Positions 23,201-25,264 of a DNA stretch of 25,264 bases are shown here, piece after piece. The DNA is from an uncultured Lachnospiraceae bacterium (GTDB lineage: Bacteria > Bacillota > Clostridia > Lachnospirales > Lachnospiraceae). Location: the NCBI GenBank assembly GCA_905209865.1, contig CAJLUP010000016.1, positions 1 to 25,264 on the forward strand, read 5' to 3'. Below the pieces are notes generated by a model, which was given only the letters and a program-made list of their open reading frames with translations, searched no databases and was not told where the DNA came from. The position numbers and the translations under genes are program-made. Position 1 is the stretch's first letter. Each line of letters begins with the position of its first letter.

Positions 23201-24735
23201 TAGAGTTTGATGTAGAGATTACGGCAGCAGGAGACGGCGAGCTTATCTTTACAGCAGACGACAAAGGATCTCCGAACCTTGATAAATTCGAAGTGACAGC
23301 GAAAGAAGTTCCGATGGAAAAATACACGATCACTGCATCTGTAGCAGAGGGCGAACAGGGCACAATCTCCCCGAGCGGAACAGTGGAAGTGGAAGAAGGT
23401 TCTTCTAAGACATTTGAGATAAAACCGAACGAAGGCTATGCAGTGAAGGACGTAGTTGTAGACGGAAAATCTGTAGGTCCAAGAACTACATATACATTTG
23501 AAGAAGTTTTGGCAAACGGACATACGATCACAGCTACATTTGAAAAAGAGATGTATGCAGAAGACAACCGCTTTGAATTCCCGACGGATGGAAATGCAAA
23601 GACGCTTGAAGCAGAGAGACTGGAACTTAAGAACGTAGAAGATCCAGGTGATGGTCAGTGGAAGATGGAAGTGAAGGCGGCTGACTGGGCAAGCGGCGGC
23701 AAGTTCGTCAACTCGATGAACAAAGGCGATACGCTGACACTTTACTATAACGCTCCGCAGGCAGGAGAATATACAGTTACATTGTCTTACAGAAGCGGAA
23801 GCGCTCAGAACGGATTCAAATGGGAAGAGAAAGACGGCAAGATCGAAGCCGGAGAAGTGACAGCAGGTGCGAACAGCGCAGATGCGACACATGCGAAAGA
23901 GTTCAAACTGAATGTGAAAACAGCGGGTGAAGGATGCCTTGTACTCACAGCATTCGATACAAAAGCTCCACAGTTAGATAAGTTCGATATCAAGAGCCCG
24001 GGAACACCGGTTCCTCCGATTTCTACAGTAGAGCTGGACGGGGCAGTGAAAGCAGCGAAGGAATTAGACTTGAATGATTACAAAGATGACGACGCAAAAA
24101 CAGCATTTACAGCAAAACTGGCAGAAGCAGAAAAACTTCTTGCAGATATCGAAGCAGGAACTTTTGCAGGTACACAGGATGATGTGGATCAGATGACAAA
24201 AGCTCTGAAAGATGCGCAGGATGCTTTGAATGAAAAAGAGCAGACTCCGCAGGTAAATAAAGAGAAATTGCAGGAGGCAGTTGCGAAGGCAGACGCGCTT
24301 GACCTGACACAGTACAAAGAGGAAGGAAAAGCAGAGTTTGAGGCAGCTCTTCAGAATGCAAAGGCTGTTCTTGAAAAAGCGGATGCGGATCAGGATGAAG
24401 TTGATCAGGCAACACTTACATTGAATACAGCAATCGGCAATCTGAAACCGATTGACAGCGGAAGCGGAGACGGAAACGGAGATGGAAACGGAAACGGAAG
24501 CGGAGATGGCAGTGGAAATGGAAACGGAAGCGGAAATGGAAGCGGCAGTGGCAGTGGAAACACTGACAGTAATGTAAGCGGCGGTCAGAATGGAAGCGGA
24601 AGCGGAAATGGAAATGCAGCAAATTCGGCAGTTCAGACAGGTGACAGCACAAACTTGTTTGTATATGCAGGAGCATTGCTTCTTGCCGCAGCAGCAGCTG
24701 TATTTGGATTTAGAAAGAGAAATCAGGAAAGATAA
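20218..24735 (+). CDS. Secreted, wall-anchored multidomain GH29 alpha-L-fucosidase (intact copy)
   Basis: 1,505 residues from the ATG at 20218, chosen because MKKRKYLALLLTAGM is a signal peptide, matches the paralogue start, and has AAAGGAGAAAGG upstream. Signal cleavage is near QA-A (31). The GH29 barrel (about 55-410) has D259 in EVWMDGA as likely nucleophile and E311 in VRWIGNE as candidate acid/base, a pattern closer to the alpha-1,3/1,4-fucosidase branch, so Lewis-type or mucin fucose is the likely substrate. Further modules are F5/8C CBM32-like (427-561), NPCBM-like (578-690), Calx-beta-like (695-800), FIVAR (803-870), CBM6/35-like (892-1031), InlB-type bacterial repeat (1034-1111), a second CBM6/35-like (1127-1256), two FIVARs (1270-1415), a Gly/Ser/Asn linker, AVQTGDSTN (T1474), a hydrophobic segment and a KRNQER tail. 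Substrate is inferred from family. Confidence 0.93.
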   Translation: MKKRKYLALLLTAGMLAQTAFSAGGALQVQAAGNDEYVKVSDLTDNDTEAPKKDGTIPSKNQYEYQKQELAAFCHFGPNTFNGVEWGESYGDKSPNEIFKLTEDFDADTLVKTLKEAGFEKLIVTAKHHDGFCIWASDETAYDVSGATNYQSGKGDILADISKACTDYDMDMGLYLSPWDIHDDSYGYKDAEGNPLVEFADTNGDGKGDTNKPINGLTWQQVKEQDAKDYNEYYNNQLIEILGNEKYGNNGRFKEVWMDGAKGSGAGYQEYDFKKWFDTIQKYEGKAGKFDDDCMLFGAAAYTTVRWIGNENGFAAEETWSKSNVNKTDNTINSNSSGGYTKGFPNGNQWTVPEADARITSGWFWGEGKKTPKTMEELSEMYFRSVGHNAPLLLNVPPNDKGKVDDAILRRVTEFGTAIKKTFEKNLAKDADISATQVRGNDLTYSPQNVLDGKDNTYWTVNDDTKEGTLLIDLKKETTFDVVSIEESIEFGQRIGKFKVEYQAANGEWKKFDEGTTIGAKRLSRRSPVKSSKLRITVTAHESAENKVPMISEVGVYKAAAGMEAPNGIPEGLQVVDDRSFTAEGWTQESGDQFIEGTGMWCCPGKEATVKFTGTKVWLMGTVDTSHGPADIYIDGNKVASINTKSDKRKLQQRIFESDTLSNEEHTLRIVNTGTGNQAIGVDAALVLNNGGKGMFQIEYPSYRVNENTKTPIMVKRLGGSTGEATVEFQVNPGSAWQNHFNADGNMTLKFTDGQTEAEAYVETKRVPEETGDLSFTAVLADPSNGTIVGFNNPATVTIADSEQYTKEKVKEKLDQIEKAGYNEAQYTSGSWDALQAAIKDAKAVLEKTNAGAQDYAEACTKLDAAVNSLTKRNTYTEEDRFVMPRLKGRTKLLEAEYFTLDKGTSADGKHVRLVSDDKASNGQKVGWFEQGNIIKVPFHADKAGTYTFKATYQSGRVASGKKPNSLNWSGTNVKDGSKADIYGSSANGTAYETLEFDVEITAAGDGELIFTADDKGSPNLDKFEVTAKEVPMEKYTITASVAEGEQGTISPSGTVEVEEGSSKTFEIKPNEGYAVKDVVVDGKSVGPRTTYTFEEVLANGHTITATFEKEMYAEDNRFEFPTDGNAKTLEAERLELKNVEDPGDGQWKMEVKAADWASGGKFVNSMNKGDTLTLYYNAPQAGEYTVTLSYRSGSAQNGFKWEEKDGKIEAGEVTAGANSADATHAKEFKLNVKTAGEGCLVLTAFDTKAPQLDKFDIKSPGTPVPPISTVELDGAVKAAKELDLNDYKDDDAKTAFTAKLAEAEKLLADIEAGTFAGTQDDVDQMTKALKDAQDALNEKEQTPQVNKEKLQEAVAKADALDLTQYKEEGKAEFEAALQNAKAVLEKADADQDEVDQATLTLNTAIGNLKPIDSGSGDGNGDGNGNGSGDGSGNGNGSGNGSGSGSGNTDSNVSGGQNGSGSGNGNAANSAVQTGDSTNLFVYAGALLLAAAAAVFGFRKRNQER
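24460..24561 (+). repeat. Gly/Ser/Asn/Asp-rich low-complexity linker
   Basis: Short GGA-AGC-GGA-GAY/AAC codon repeats code a GSGDGNGNGS-type linker before the sorting tail. Unlike the 27-bp array of the paralogue, the unit order here is irregular, so this part has evolved independently in the two copies. Confidence 0.85.
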
Positions 24736-24789
24736 TTTTTGAGATTGATGTTTTTAGGTTCATAGGTGAAAAAGTGATATGACAGAGAG

Positions 24790-24841
24790 CGGGGAATCGC
24801 GGAATACCTGAGAAGGTGACCGCGGTATCCCCGTTCTTTTT
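24790..24841 (+). terminator. Terminator after the second GH29 gene
   Basis: CGGGGAATCGCGG (24790-24802) pairs, with a small internal mismatch, to CCGCGGTATCCCCG (24820-24833), followed by TTCTTTTT. Confidence 0.88.
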
Positions 24842-24935
24842 GCTGGCGACCGTTTAGAAAAGGCTGTGAAACAGTCAATCCGGGCTGTCATAGCTGAATT
24901 GTTGCTTTATAAGTGCAGAAAAGTTAGAAAATCCC

Positions 24936-24964
24936 TTGACTTTCAGCGGAAAACGTAATAAACT
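24936..24964 (+). promoter_or_regulatory. Promoter of rpsL
   Basis: TTGACT (24936-24941), 17 bases, TAAACT (24959-24964). The start should fall near 24971, leaving a leader of about 118 bases before the ATG. Confidence 0.78.
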
Positions 24965-25010
24965 AACCTAGCGTGCAGGAAAAGGCATTGTTCTTTTTGT
25001 GCGCGAATAA

Positions 25011-25055
25011 GGATAAAGACATAATTATCCGCAGCCCCTTGTGACATGAGTCATG
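25011..25055 (+). promoter_or_regulatory. Structured rpsL leader
   Basis: The leader holds a perfect 6-bp hairpin, GGATAA (25011-25016) with TTATCC (25025-25030) and an 8-base loop, and then an 11-base palindrome, CATGAGTCATG (25045-25055), 18 bases before the AGGAGGT ribosome site. Leaders of ribosomal-protein operons often carry control structures; no specific family is recognised here. Confidence 0.35.
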
Positions 25056-25088
25056 AGGAAACGAATAATTCATAGGAGGTGAAAAAGA

Positions 25089-25264
25089 ATGCCAACATTT
25101 AACCAGTTAGTTAGAAAAGGTCGTCAGACTTCAGAGAAAAAGTCTACAGCACCGGCACTTCAGAAAGGATACAACTCCCTGAAGAAACGTGCGACTGACG
25201 TATCTGCACCGCAGAAAAGAGGTGTTTGTACAGCAGTTAAGACAGCTACTCCGAAGAAACCGAA
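25089..25264 (+). CDS. rpsL: 30S ribosomal protein S12 (partial, 5' end)
   Basis: The first 58 codons of S12, a decoding-centre protein of the small ribosomal subunit. MPTFNQLVRKGRQ and KRGVCTAVKTATPKKPN are highly conserved in bacterial S12, and the window ends inside the gene just after PKKPN. AGGAGGT at 25074-25080 supports the ATG. In most Firmicutes it heads the rpsL-rpsG-fusA-tuf operon, which would lie beyond the window. The well known streptomycin-resistance lysine positions fall partly at or beyond the cut end and cannot all be read. Confidence 0.98.
   Translation, partial: MPTFNQLVRKGRQTSEKKSTAPALQKGYNSLKKRATDVSAPQKRGVCTAVKTATPKKP

Noticed and set aside
1..25264. CRISPR array, tRNA, rRNA, transposase or phage genes
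   Set aside because: I saw no spaced direct repeats, cloverleaf or rRNA motifs, transposase or integrase motifs, and no flanking terminal inverted repeats around the glycosidase genes.

Overview
The window looks like a chromosomal segment from a gut Firmicute, most likely a Lachnospiraceae member of the mucin-foraging kind (Mediterraneibacter/Ruminococcus-like). The reasons are a V-type ATPase operon, strong AGGAGG ribosome sites, a T-box-controlled archaeal/eukaryotic-type ProRS, an XpaC-TelA pair, and very large secreted wall-attached glycosidases carrying FIVAR and F5/8C modules. The genus is an inference; no marker gene here fixes it.

Layout. (1) 1-2475: 3' end of a V-type ATPase operon (end of subunit A, then B, then D with a TTG start), closed by a strong terminator. 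(2) 2476-9650: a gap with a possible gene remnant and a 9+9 bp operator-like dyad, then a 2235-residue secreted GH31 enzyme, probably of the alpha-N-acetylgalactosaminidase type, with Fn3, CBM32-like, dockerin-like, cohesin-like, Ig-like and five FIVAR modules and a wall-sorting tail. A bidirectional hairpin terminator follows. (3) 9663-13105: an RluA-type pseudouridine synthase on the minus strand, divergent from an XpaC-like membrane protein and a TelA-like protein. The two divergent promoters overlap. (4) 13125-14906: promoter, T-box leader and terminator controlling proS. (5) 15082-24841: two tandem GH29 alpha-L-fucosidases of about 1,510 residues with the same architecture, signal peptide, extended -10 promoter type and sorting tail. 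The second is intact. The first is open across 1,513 codons except for two in-frame TAG codons. (6) 24936-25264: promoter, leader and first 58 codons of rpsL.

The three glycosidases form a theme: fucose removal (GH29, probably alpha-1,3/4) plus probable alpha-GalNAc removal (GH31) fits host mucin O-glycans and blood-group/Lewis structures. All three end in a V-x-TGDS motif, a hydrophobic stretch and a basic tail, which suggests one sortase with a non-LPXTG specificity.

The most unusual observation is the pair of amber codons in the first GH29 gene. Compared with the intact neighbour they replace Trp (TGG) and Gln (CAG), there is no frameshift, and both now read CTAGG. Each can be explained by one transition at the inner cytosine of a CCWGG (Dcm-type) site, one on each strand. 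Either the gene was very recently silenced through a methylation-linked mutation hotspot, or the ambers are read through. In the second case the second amber would separate a secreted form from a wall-anchored form.
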